A DNA stretch of 9,413 nt, from contig JAKPSO010000908.1 of assembly GCA_029571495.1 (NCBI GenBank), positions 1 to 9,413 on the forward strand. Direction: 5' to 3'. Shown piece after piece: positions 1-6,362 of this stretch. The translations under genes and the position numbers were made by a program. The notes under the pieces are model-generated. The model did no database searches. It saw only the letters and a list, made by a program, of their open reading frames with translations, and was not told the DNA's origin. How positions within the stretch are numbered: the first letter of the stretch is position 1; each line of letters begins with the position of its first letter. The stretch comes from Pseudomonadota bacterium (GTDB lineage Bacteria > Pseudomonadota > Gammaproteobacteria > Burkholderiales > Casimicrobiaceae).

Positions 1-22
1 AGCAGTCGGGCGGGAGGAGGAA

Positions 23-997
23 TTGCGCGCAGCCGATAATCCCCACATGCAATTCTCAAAACGCACCATCGGCATCGCATCAGCCATCATCACGGTCGCC
101 ATCTGGTCGGGTTTCATCGTGTTTGCGCGCGCGATGGCGCATAAGACCTTGACGCCATTTGACATCGGCTTTGTGCGCTTCATCGGCGCTGGCATCGTGA
201 TGGTGCCTTGGGGTTGGTGGTGGGTTCGACAACAGCGCCTCGCGCATCCCGACGGCGACTACTGGTGTGGTCTTTCACCGTTCAACTTTCGATTCACGGC
301 CTTGATCGGAATGATCGGCGGCGTCGGTTACGGCAGTTTGGCGTACACCGGTTTTCTATTTGCGCCCGCTGCGCATGCATCGGTGTTGATGCCGGGCTTG
401 TTGCCGCTGTGGACAACGCTTCTGGCGATGGCGGTTATCGGCACGCCCGTCACGCGTGCACGTTGGTTCGGGCTCGCGCTCATCATCGGCGGCGGATTGT
501 TTGTAGGTGGCGCTAGCCTGCTCAAGGCCTTCGATGGCAGCGGCGTCTGGCGAGGCGATGTGCTGTTCATGGCCGCATCGTTTACGTGGTCGATTTACAC
601 CGTGATCGCACGCAAGAATGCGCTCGCCGCGATACCGGCGACGATTGCGGTGTCAGTCTTTGCGATGCTGACTTACGTACCGATTTACGCCGTGCTCGCG
701 TATGGCGGTGTCATCGCGAGTCACCTGCGCGAAGCGCCGTGGAGCGAAATCGCAGTGCAAGCATTAGCGCAAGGCATCGGTTCGGTTGTGATATCCGGCA
801 TCACGTTCATGCGCATGGTGGAGACATTTGGACCTGTGCGCACGACGATGGTAACCGCACTGGTGCCCGCACTTTCGGCCCTCGGTGCCGTGGTGTTTTT
901 GGGTGAGCCGCTGTATTGGAATTTGTTGGTCGGCCTCGCGCTGGTCACCGTCGGCATTGTGTTTGGCATTCGCTCGGTGCTGCCCGTCTCGAAGTGA
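23..997 (+). CDS. EamA-family (DMT superfamily) transporter
   Basis: Inner-membrane carrier of the drug/metabolite transporter superfamily, probably an exporter of small metabolites; the substrate cannot be read from sequence. The protein is almost wholly hydrophobic, with about ten membrane segments arranged as two EamA repeats (roughly residues 15-155 and 175-320). Family-typical stretches are the Pro/Gly-rich MPGLLPLW segment of the first repeat and the TMVTALVPALSALGAVVFLGEPL-like end of the second (quoted loosely as TALVPAL and FLGEPL). Length is usual for the family (about 300). The start is uncertain: TTG at 23 has a GGAGG five bases upstream (13-17), whereas ATG at 47 lacks a Shine-Dalgarno; the TTG start gives 324 residues and the ATG 316. 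It lies 128 bases before the chromate genes on the same strand, and a shared function is not shown. Confidence 0.9.
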   Translation: MRAADNPHMQFSKRTIGIASAIITVAIWSGFIVFARAMAHKTLTPFDIGFVRFIGAGIVMVPWGWWWVRQQRLAHPDGDYWCGLSPFNFRFTALIGMIGGVGYGSLAYTGFLFAPAAHASVLMPGLLPLWTTLLAMAVIGTPVTRARWFGLALIIGGGLFVGGASLLKAFDGSGVWRGDVLFMAASFTWSIYTVIARKNALAAIPATIAVSVFAMLTYVPIYAVLAYGGVIASHLREAPWSEIAVQALAQGIGSVVISGITFMRMVETFGPVRTTMVTALVPALSALGAVVFLGEPLYWNLLVGLALVTVGIVFGIRSVLPVSK

Positions 998-1125
998 GCC
1001 GATACGCATGATGTATGCTTCTGGTGTGGGTTGTCGCAGAACCCATTGCCGTGATGAGTTCACATATTTCGGCCTGACGGTGTCTCGTCCAATCTGCAAC
1101 ACTTTCTTCTATTGGAAGGTTCACG

Positions 1126-1935
1126 ATGGACACCGTTTCTTCTACGCCAATTTCTTCTGCGGTGCGCCTCATCGGTACGCCGGACGCACCGTTGTTTGTC
1201 GACGTGCGCAAAGCCGAAGACTTCGCGGCAAGCGACCACTTTATTCCCGGATCGATTCGTTGGGACTACCACGCGACGGACGCGAATCCGGCGTTGCCTG
1301 GAGGCAAAAACGTTGTGGCGTACTGCGTGAAAGGCGCGCACGTTGGCGTTACTGGCGCAGAAAAATTGCGCGCAGAACAACTCGACGCCACCTATCTCGA
1401 AGGCGGTCTGCGAGGGTGGATGGCCGCTGGCGGGATGATCGTGAAGAAGCGACCCGACTTAGGCGTGACGGGCGAATCCACAAGCCGCTGGGTCACACGT
1501 GCTCGCCCAAAGATCGATCGCATTGCGTGCCCGTGGTTGGTGCGGCGTTTTATAGATCCGAGCGCACAATTTTTCTACGTGCCCACGGGGGAAGTCTTTG
1601 CCTTTGCTAAGGCGAACAACGCCGTGGCATACGACATTCCCGGTGCACCGCTGGAGCATGACGGGCGGCTGTGTTCGTTCGACAATTTCCTGCGCGCATT
1701 CGAGTTAAAGAGCGCGGCATTGGATAGGCTGGCCACGATCGTGCGCGGCGCGGATACCGACGCACTCGATCTCGCGCCGCAAAGTGCTGGCCTGCTCGCC
1801 GTGTCGCTCGGCATGTCCAAAAACTTCAACGATGATCACGCGATGCTCGACGCGATGATGCCGGTGTACGACGCGCTCTATCGCTGGGCGCTCGATGCCA
1901 CTGACGAAACCCACGACTGGAAGCCAGCGGTATGA
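1126..1935 (+). CDS. chrB: Rhodanese-ChrB domain fusion protein (chromate resistance)
   Basis: 269-residue soluble protein with two parts. Residues about 10-105 form a rhodanese-like domain with the FVDVRK start motif (24-29) and a candidate catalytic cysteine C67 in the loop CVKGAHVG; the Arg common in such loops is His here. Residues about 125-265 match the ChrB C-terminal (chromate resistance) domain, beginning KIDRIACPWLVRRFIDP. It lacks the N-terminal regulatory region of classical ChrB, so a role as chromate-sensing repressor is not supported. A role in redox or sulfur handling during chromate stress is inference. The ATG at 1126 is preceded by GGAAGG at 1114-1119 with six bases between, a clear ribosome binding site. 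The stop codon overlaps the chrA start (ATGA), so the two are almost certainly translationally coupled. The symbol is by domain only. Confidence 0.88.
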   Translation: MDTVSSTPISSAVRLIGTPDAPLFVDVRKAEDFAASDHFIPGSIRWDYHATDANPALPGGKNVVAYCVKGAHVGVTGAEKLRAEQLDATYLEGGLRGWMAAGGMIVKKRPDLGVTGESTSRWVTRARPKIDRIACPWLVRRFIDPSAQFFYVPTGEVFAFAKANNAVAYDIPGAPLEHDGRLCSFDNFLRAFELKSAALDRLATIVRGADTDALDLAPQSAGLLAVSLGMSKNFNDDHAMLDAMMPVYDALYRWALDATDETHDWKPAV

Positions 1936-3245
1936 GCGAACCGACCACCGTCAAGCCAGTTGCGCCCACATTCATGGAGGCGTTCGTGTTCTGGCTCAAG
2001 CTTGGTTTCATCTCGTTTGGTGGCCCGGCGGGACAAATTGCAATCATGCGCCAAGAGCTCGTCGAGCGACGCCGCTGGATCAGTGAAAAGCGTTTCTTGC
2101 ATGCGCTGAATTACTGCATGCTTTTGCCAGGGCCGGAGGCACAACAGCTCGCCACTTACATCGGTTGGTTGATGCATCGCACTTGGGGCGGTGTGGTCGC
2201 CGGCGGGCTGTTCGTGCTGCCCGGTGCGCTCATCATGATGGCACTTGCGTGGGGCTATGTGACGTTCGGTAACACCACTGCGTTGCAAGCGGTGCTCTGG
2301 GGCATCAAGCCGGCGGTTGTGGCGCTGGTGTTGTTCGCGGTGTATCGCATCGCTTCGAAGTCACTGAATCACGCCGTCTGGTGGGCGCTGGCCGTTGCGT
2401 CTTTCATCGCGGTGACGTTTCTACACATCGGCTTTCCGTGGGTCGTCGCGGGCGCAGCGATCGTGGGTTGGATCACCGGTGAACTGCGCCCGAATTGGAT
2501 TAGCGGCGGGCATGGAGACGGCAAAGCCAAAGCGCATGCGGCTGCCGTCATCGATGACGACACGCCCACGCCCGCGCACGCACATTTTTCGTGGCCGCGT
2601 TCTCTCGCTTTAGTCATTGGTTTTGTTGCGCTGGGTGTCGCGGTGTATGCCGTACTTCCGAGTAAAGCGCTTGCTGACATGGCTGAATTTTTCACTTCGG
2701 CAGCGCTTGTTACTTTTGGCGGCGCGTATGCAGTCTTGCCCTACGTCACGCAAGCGGCTGTAGAAAAATATCAGTGGCTCAGCACCGCGCAAATGATGGA
2801 CGGCCTCGCGTTGGGCGAGACAACGCCGGGGCCGCTCATCTTGATTCTCACGTTTGTGGGCTATCTCGGCGGCGTGAAAAGCGCGGTCGCGAATTCACCG
2901 TTCGCGAGCGGCGTGCTCGCCGCGAGCGTCGTGACGTTCTTCACGTTCTTGCCGAGCTTCATGATGATCTTCGCCGGCGCGCCGTTTATTGAGAGCACGC
3001 GGCGCTCGCTCAAACTGCAAGCACCGCTCACGGGCATCACCGCCGCGGTGGTCGGCGTGATCGCATCTCTCGCCGTGTTCTTCGCGGAGCACACGTTTTG
3101 GCCGAAGGGCTTCAGCGGTACGTTTGACTATTTGTCGGCGGCGATTGCAATAGCGGCACTCGGTGCGTTCGTCAAGTTCAAGCGCGGGCCGATGGAGACG
3201 ATTGCGGTGTGTGCGCTGTTGGGCCTGACGCTATCGGCTGCATAA
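1932..3245 (+). CDS. chrA: Chromate efflux transporter ChrA
   Basis: 437-residue inner-membrane protein of the CHR family, which exports chromate from the cytoplasm. It has the two-repeat (long-chain) architecture. The first repeat (about 15-190) carries FGGP at 29-32 and PGPEAQQL at 66-73. The second (about 225-437) carries the matching FGGAYAVLPY at 262-271 and a PGP at 299-301 followed by a Gly-rich helix. The repeats are joined by a hydrophilic, Ala/His/Asp-rich linker at about 191-222. Its ATG lies inside the end of the upstream rhodanese-ChrB gene (1932-1935), which fixes the start. Family assignment is firm; chromate as the true substrate is inferred from the family and from the ChrB-domain neighbour. 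Confidence 0.95.
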   Translation: MSEPTTVKPVAPTFMEAFVFWLKLGFISFGGPAGQIAIMRQELVERRRWISEKRFLHALNYCMLLPGPEAQQLATYIGWLMHRTWGGVVAGGLFVLPGALIMMALAWGYVTFGNTTALQAVLWGIKPAVVALVLFAVYRIASKSLNHAVWWALAVASFIAVTFLHIGFPWVVAGAAIVGWITGELRPNWISGGHGDGKAKAHAAAVIDDDTPTPAHAHFSWPRSLALVIGFVALGVAVYAVLPSKALADMAEFFTSAALVTFGGAYAVLPYVTQAAVEKYQWLSTAQMMDGLALGETTPGPLILILTFVGYLGGVKSAVANSPFASGVLAASVVTFFTFLPSFMMIFAGAPFIESTRRSLKLQAPLTGITAAVVGVIASLAVFFAEHTFWPKGFSGTFDYLSAAIAIAALGAFVKFKRGPMETIAVCALLGLTLSAA

Positions 3246-3265
3246 CAGTTGTGCCATTTCTACAC

Positions 3266-3279
3266 ATTGTATGTACAAT
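3266..3279 (+). promoter_or_regulatory. Probable vapBC promoter/operator
   Basis: A perfect inverted repeat, ATTGTA-TG-TACAAT, ends seven bases before the vapB ATG. Its right arm, TACAAT (3274-3279), is a good -10 box; TTGTGC at 3249-3254 is a possible -35 with a rather long 19-base spacer. Antitoxins with an N-terminal ribbon-helix-helix commonly repress their own operon by binding such palindromes, so this is a plausible autoregulatory operator overlapping the -10. With this -10, transcription would begin at or next to the vapB ATG, giving a leaderless message; no Shine-Dalgarno is visible. Confidence 0.5.
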
Positions 3280-3285
3280 AGATGA

Positions 3286-3570
3286 ATGCGAACCAATATC
3301 GATTTGAACGACGAACTCGTGGCAGAGGCCATGCAGATCACGGGCGCTCGCACGAAACGCGAAGTGGTGGAACGCGCGCTGGCCGAATTGGTCGCGCGCG
3401 CTAAGCGGCCAAGCATCGCTGGTCTGCTCGGCCTTGGTGGGCTGGAACCGACGTACGATCACAAGGTGGCGCGAGGTGGTGACGCTTGGCAGCGCGTGGA
3501 GGAGCCACGCTCAATGTATGGCGTCAAAGCGACAGTTACCGCTAAAAAGCCCGCGAAGCGGAAGGCGTAG
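3286..3570 (+). CDS. vapB: VapB-type antitoxin (ribbon-helix-helix)
   Basis: 94-residue antitoxin partner of the PIN toxin that follows eight bases later. Residues 1-40 read as the VapB/MetJ-Arc-like ribbon-helix-helix: a short strand MRTNIDLND, then helices with the typical KREVVERALAEL. This part should dimerise and bind DNA. The middle (about 43-66, LLGLGGLEPTYD) occupies the position where VapB proteins wrap around the toxin. The final 15 or so residues, rich in Lys and Ala (VKATVTAKKPAKRKA), are a basic tail beyond the common 60-75 residue VapB length. The start at 3286 gives the canonical N-terminus. Regulation is probably by the palindrome just upstream. Confidence 0.85.
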   Translation: MRTNIDLNDELVAEAMQITGARTKREVVERALAELVARAKRPSIAGLLGLGGLEPTYDHKVARGGDAWQRVEEPRSMYGVKATVTAKKPAKRKA

Positions 3571-3578
3571 TCCAAAGC

Positions 3579-3992
3579 GTGCTTCTGCTTGATACCAGCG
3601 TTTGGATTGATTTGCTTGCAGATCGCCGAACAGCATCTGTGCAATTTGCGCTCGCGCGTGAGGCGATTGACGGGCTGGCGCTGACGGAGATGATTTATCT
3701 TGAAGTCATGCAGGGTGTGCGAACGCCCGCGATCGAACAGAAGATTCGCGCGATCTTGTCGCAACAACTGATGCTGGCCGCCGCGCCCGGTTTGGAAACG
3801 TTTGATGCGGCGGCAGAACTTTATCGCAAAGCACGCCGCAGGGGCTTCACTATTCGCACCGCTGTGGATTGCTTGGTCGCACAAATCGCCATAGAGCACG
3901 ACGCGCTATTGGTTCACAATGACCGCGATTTCTTTGCGCTGTCGGCTATTGCGCCACGGTTGCAAATCTTCCCGCCAGCGCAGTTTCACTAA
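3579..3992 (+). CDS. vapC: VapC-type PIN-domain ribonuclease toxin
   Basis: 137-residue PIN-domain protein, the usual VapC length. The acidic metal-binding residues are all visible: D5 in MLLLDTSVWIDLL, E42 in YLEVMQGV, D97 in TAVDCLVAQIA and D115 (or D117) in HNDRDF. VapC toxins cleave structured RNAs, often tRNA or rRNA; the target here cannot be predicted. The GTG at 3579 is the only start that fits the family. The nearest ribosome-binding-like GGAAGG (3560-3565) is 13 bases off, so translation probably depends on coupling to vapB, which ends eight bases upstream. The active-site set is complete, so the toxin is probably functional. Confidence 0.92.
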   Translation: MLLLDTSVWIDLLADRRTASVQFALAREAIDGLALTEMIYLEVMQGVRTPAIEQKIRAILSQQLMLAAAPGLETFDAAAELYRKARRRGFTIRTAVDCLVAQIAIEHDALLVHNDRDFFALSAIAPRLQIFPPAQFH

Positions 3993-3997
3993 CTTAG

Positions 3998-4831
3998 TTA
4001 CGCGCTCGGCCAGTTAACCCAACCGAAGTGCCCCGCTGCGATGATCGCAATGCCAAACACGATGCGATACCACGCAAAGGCGCGCAATGAATGGCTCGCT
4101 ACAAACTGGATGAGCCAACGAATGACGATAAGCGCGACGACAAACGAAACGGCGGTGCCAACAGCAAACGCGGGCACGTCGGCGGCCGAGAGCAGCGCAC
4201 GTTCTTTGTAAAGCGAATACAAGCTCGCCGCGGCTAACGTGGGCACGCCGAGGAAAAAAGAAAACTCGGTTGCTGTGCGTCGCGACAAACCGAGCAACAT
4301 GGAACCGATCAATGTGGAGCCCGAACGCGACATGCCAGGCCACAAACCGAGGCATTGGACGAAACCGATTTTTAGCGCATCCAACGCGGTGATGTTGTCC
4401 ACGTCGCGAACGCGAGCGCGCGATTCGCGCAGCTCGCGGCGGTTGTCGCGCTCAGCCCACAAGATAATGATTGCACCGACGATCGATGCGGCGGCGACGC
4501 CGTAGGCGTTGAACAACACCGCCTTGATCTTGCTGTTTAACGCCAGTCCAATGACCGCAACAGGCAAAAAAGCGATGAACAAATTCACGAAAAATCGCTG
4601 GCCGTCCCCAGGGCGCAAAAAACTCACGAACGCTGACAAAAAGCGCTCGCGATACGCCCACACCACCGCGAAAATGGCGCCGATTTGGATCGCAATTTCG
4701 AAGACCTTGCCACGCTCGTCATGCGCACCCAACAGCGAACCCGCGACGATCAAATGCCCTGTACTGGAGATCGGCAAAAACTCGGTCAGGCCTTCGACGA
4801 CGCCCATGATCGTCGCATCAAACAGATTCAA
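3998..4831 (-). CDS. uppP: Undecaprenyl-diphosphatase UppP (BacA)
   Basis: 277-residue integral membrane phosphatase that converts undecaprenyl diphosphate to undecaprenyl phosphate, recycling the lipid carrier for peptidoglycan and other envelope polymers; over-supply gives bacitracin resistance in other bacteria. Both catalytic motifs are intact: E13, E17, S23 and H26 in EGLTEFLPISSTGH, and R169 in PGMSRSGST. About eight membrane segments are visible. The reading frame is open up to 4909, but the best start is TTG at 4831. It is preceded by GAGG at 4839-4842 (seven-base spacing) and gives the standard length and N-terminus, MNLFDATIMG. The start lies just downstream of an intrinsic terminator for the preceding gene, so uppP needs either read-through or a promoter of its own; I see no clear one. 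Confidence 0.95.
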   Translation of the reverse strand: MNLFDATIMGVVEGLTEFLPISSTGHLIVAGSLLGAHDERGKVFEIAIQIGAIFAVVWAYRERFLSAFVSFLRPGDGQRFFVNLFIAFLPVAVIGLALNSKIKAVLFNAYGVAAASIVGAIIILWAERDNRRELRESRARVRDVDNITALDALKIGFVQCLGLWPGMSRSGSTLIGSMLLGLSRRTATEFSFFLGVPTLAAASLYSLYKERALLSAADVPAFAVGTAVSFVVALIVIRWLIQFVASHSLRAFAWYRIVFGIAIIAAGHFGWVNWPSA

Positions 4832-4838
4832 TTCGTAA

Positions 4839-4842
4839 CCTC
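4839..4842 (-). promoter_or_regulatory. Ribosome binding site deciding the TTG start of uppP
   Basis: On the minus strand GAGG is followed by seven bases and then TTG (4831-4829). This supports the shorter 277-residue protein over the 303-residue open frame, whose extra 26 residues are polar and would be encoded across the terminator hairpin. Confidence 0.7.
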
Positions 4843-4845
4843 GGC

Positions 4846-4872
4846 AAAATAAAAAAGGCGACCGAAGTCGCC
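4846..4872 (-). terminator. Rho-independent terminator after the DUF937 gene
   Basis: Read on the minus strand, GGCGAC-TTCG-GTCGCC forms a perfect six-base-pair stem with a UUCG-type tetraloop, directly followed by TTTTTTATTTT. This is a textbook intrinsic terminator. It lies about 47 bases after the stop codon of the DUF937/YidB-like gene and ends some 15 bases before the uppP start codon. Confidence 0.9.
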
Positions 4873-4883
4873 CTTGCATTGTA

Positions 4884-4904
4884 GGAGCGAGACGCGCTCG
4901 CTCC
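4884..4904. repeat. REP-like palindromic stem-loop
   Basis: GGAGCGAG-ACGCG-CTCGCTCC is a perfect eight-base-pair stem with a five-base loop, preceded on the plus strand by TGTA. The string GTAGGAGCGAG resembles the head of REP elements scattered in Pseudomonas and Xanthomonadales genomes. Only one copy is in this window, so REP status is unproven. It stands between the DUF937 stop and the intrinsic terminator, and may instead be just a second RNA 3'-end hairpin. Confidence 0.55.
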
Positions 4905-4918
4905 GGCAATCGGCAAGA

Positions 4919-5488
4919 TTAGCCGAACAATCCGCCGCCTTTGCCACCTTGGCCACCCATTGCGCCTTTGAGCACGCTGCCGAGCACGCCCGACAGCATG
5001 TCGTTCGAATGATCCTGAGGCACCTGTCCGCCGGGAGTCATGCCATCAACCACCTGTGGCAACACTTGCGCGAGCAAGCCGCCGAGTTGGTCCTGACCGA
5101 TTCCCGCTTGGCCGAGCAAATCACCCAAGCTACCGCCTGCACCGCCCGGCGCTGCGCCGCCGAGTACTTGGCCGAGCAGGCCACCCAAACCGCCGTCTTG
5201 CCCGCCCATTTGCGCTTGTTGTTGGCCCGCGCCACCCATCATGCCGCCAAGCACTTTCATCAAGTCGCCGCCGTCAACGGGCATGTTCTGCCCGGTGCCT
5301 TGCCACGAATCGGCGTGTTGACCGAGGCCGCCTTGCTTGAGCATGCCGAGCAAGCCTCCCACACCGCCAGCTTGTTGAATCAGTCCGCCGATTACGGCGC
5401 CCATCAGGTCGTGCTGACCGCCGCCCATGGGGTTGTTGTTATTTCCGCCGCCAAGCACGGCTCCCAAAACGCCATCTAGCAAACCCAT
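4919..5488 (-). CDS. YidB-like DUF937 family protein, Gly/Gln-rich
   Basis: 189-residue protein of the DUF937/YidB family, whose function is unknown. It begins with the family signature MGLLDGVLGAVLG, has the conserved centre ADSWQGTGQNMPV (W62), and ends with the LLAQVLPQVVDGMTPGGQVP-like block at about 138-157. It differs from short YidB proteins (about 130 residues) by Gly-, Gln- and Met-rich low-complexity inserts, mainly at about 80-115 and at the C-terminus (GGQGGKGGGLFG). No signal peptide or membrane helix is evident. The start is well supported by GAGGG seven bases upstream (5496-5500). It is followed by a strong terminator, so it is probably transcribed alone. Confidence 0.88.
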   Translation of the reverse strand: MGLLDGVLGAVLGGGNNNNPMGGGQHDLMGAVIGGLIQQAGGVGGLLGMLKQGGLGQHADSWQGTGQNMPVDGGDLMKVLGGMMGGAGQQQAQMGGQDGGLGGLLGQVLGGAAPGGAGGSLGDLLGQAGIGQDQLGGLLAQVLPQVVDGMTPGGQVPQDHSNDMLSGVLGSVLKGAMGGQGGKGGGLFG

Positions 5489-5560
5489 GATTGTTCCCTC
5501 TCGTTGAAGTGTCTAAAAAGTGATGTCTATTCGGCGCGCACAGTATCACAGCCATGCGCG

Positions 5561-5574
5561 CCGCGCTAGCGCGG
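5561..5574. repeat. 14-base perfect palindrome in the chaC/DUF937 gap
   Basis: CCGCGCTAGCGCGG is self-complementary with a CTAG centre. It lies in the 142-base gap between the end of chaC and the start of the DUF937 gene, about 72 bases before that start. It could be a protein-binding site or part of an RNA hairpin at the chaC 3' end; no T-run follows on either strand. A second short inverted repeat, TTAGC-CGAAC-GCTAA, sits at 5608-5622, nearer to the chaC stop. Confidence 0.35.
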
Positions 5575-5630
5575 AGATTCTGATTCGCAGTGTGCGCGCC
5601 AGCCGTATTAGCCGAACGCTAACGCTGGGT

Positions 5631-6347
5631 TTAGATGCTCGGTTGACCGGTCGGGTGATCCGCGGTTTCGAGCGCGGTCAGCAAATCGCACAAGCGATCC
5701 ATGTGCGGATCATCAAGTCCGACTGCGCGTAGCGCTGCAGCCGTCTGCACCAAGTAATCTGCGCCTGAGCCGTAATGCCCGCGACAGTGCGCGAGCTTGT
5801 GCACGACCTGGTCATCGGAGAGCCTGCCAGCGTACGCCTTTGATGCGTGATTGATCACGAAACCAATGGCTTGCACGGGGCCGTCTTCGGTGCTCGCTTT
5901 GAGCCATTTCGCGACGTAGCTGCCGCCAAACATTTCGCGCCGCCACAGGAGCGTGAGCTCCTTGTACGCCACGTCCGCGGTTAGGCGATAAAGCATTCCG
6001 CGACATGCGCCGCCGCGGTCCAACGCCAGCACAAGCCCCGGGTTTTCTGGCGTGCCGCGATAAACGTTGCTCCACAAACAAAAGCGCCGATGAAATCCAC
6101 GAACCGTGCCGGCAATGCGGCCGCTGTGATGCATGCACGGATTCCAGATCAGTGAGCCGTAACCGAACACGTAGATGTCACTCTGGCCGTCCCAATCTTT
6201 CAGCGTCTCGTCGAGCGACGCCGCGAGCGACTTGTCGCAGAGCACCGAACTCGCCGTCGGGGAATTCTTGATCGCTTCGCGCGAATGATCGTTCTCGATC
6301 GCTTCGCGCGTGATGCCGGTGAACGAGTGATGCCGCTTGTTGGTCAC
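5631..6347 (-). CDS. chaC: ChaC-type gamma-glutamylcyclotransferase
   Basis: 238-residue cytosolic enzyme that releases 5-oxoproline and Cys-Gly from glutathione. The substrate-binding GYGSLIW motif is at 62-68 and the catalytic glutamate is E138 in LLWRREMFGGSY. The overall length and the 55-residue leader before the motif match E. coli ChaC (about 231 residues). The start is a GTG at 6347, with AGAGGA 11 bases upstream (6359-6364); that site overlaps the fbp stop codon. The gene starts 15 bases after fbp ends, so the two are probably co-transcribed. The N-terminal leader contains a nine-residue tandem repeat (REAIENDHS then REAIKNSP). Confidence 0.93.
   Translation of the reverse strand: MTNKRHHSFTGITREAIENDHSREAIKNSPTASSVLCDKSLAASLDETLKDWDGQSDIYVFGYGSLIWNPCMHHSGRIAGTVRGFHRRFCLWSNVYRGTPENPGLVLALDRGGACRGMLYRLTADVAYKELTLLWRREMFGGSYVAKWLKASTEDGPVQAIGFVINHASKAYAGRLSDDQVVHKLAHCRGHYGSGADYLVQTAAALRAVGLDDPHMDRLCDLLTALETADHPTGQPSI
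6270..6310. repeat. Short direct repeat inside chaC
   Basis: The 14-mer GATCGCTTCGCGCG occurs at 6270-6283 and again at 6297-6310. The offset is 27 bases, exactly nine codons, so the frame is kept. It encodes the repeated REAI(E/K)N at residues 14-19 and 23-28 of ChaC. Confidence 0.7.
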
Positions 6348-6362
6348 TGGCGCAACGATCCT

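Noticed and set aside
998..1125. Promoter for the chromate operon
   Set aside because: Hexamers such as TTGTCG (1031), TTGCCG (1046) and CATATT (1063) are present, but none pair at a 16-19 base spacing; not reported as a feature.
885..1610. 241-codon plus-strand open frame, Arg/Cys-rich
   Set aside because: It straddles the end of the EamA gene and the rhodanese domain in the wrong frame; both real genes have clear domains.
4832..4909. Longer 303-residue version of UppP
   Set aside because: The added 26 residues would be translated across the terminator hairpin. TTG at 4831 has a proper ribosome binding site and the standard N-terminus.
4874..5479. Long 201-codon plus-strand open frame, Ala/His/Thr-rich
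   Set aside because: It is exactly opposite the DUF937 gene, which has family motifs and a good ribosome binding site. The open frame comes from the repetitive Gly/Gln codons read in reverse and has no recognisable protein features.
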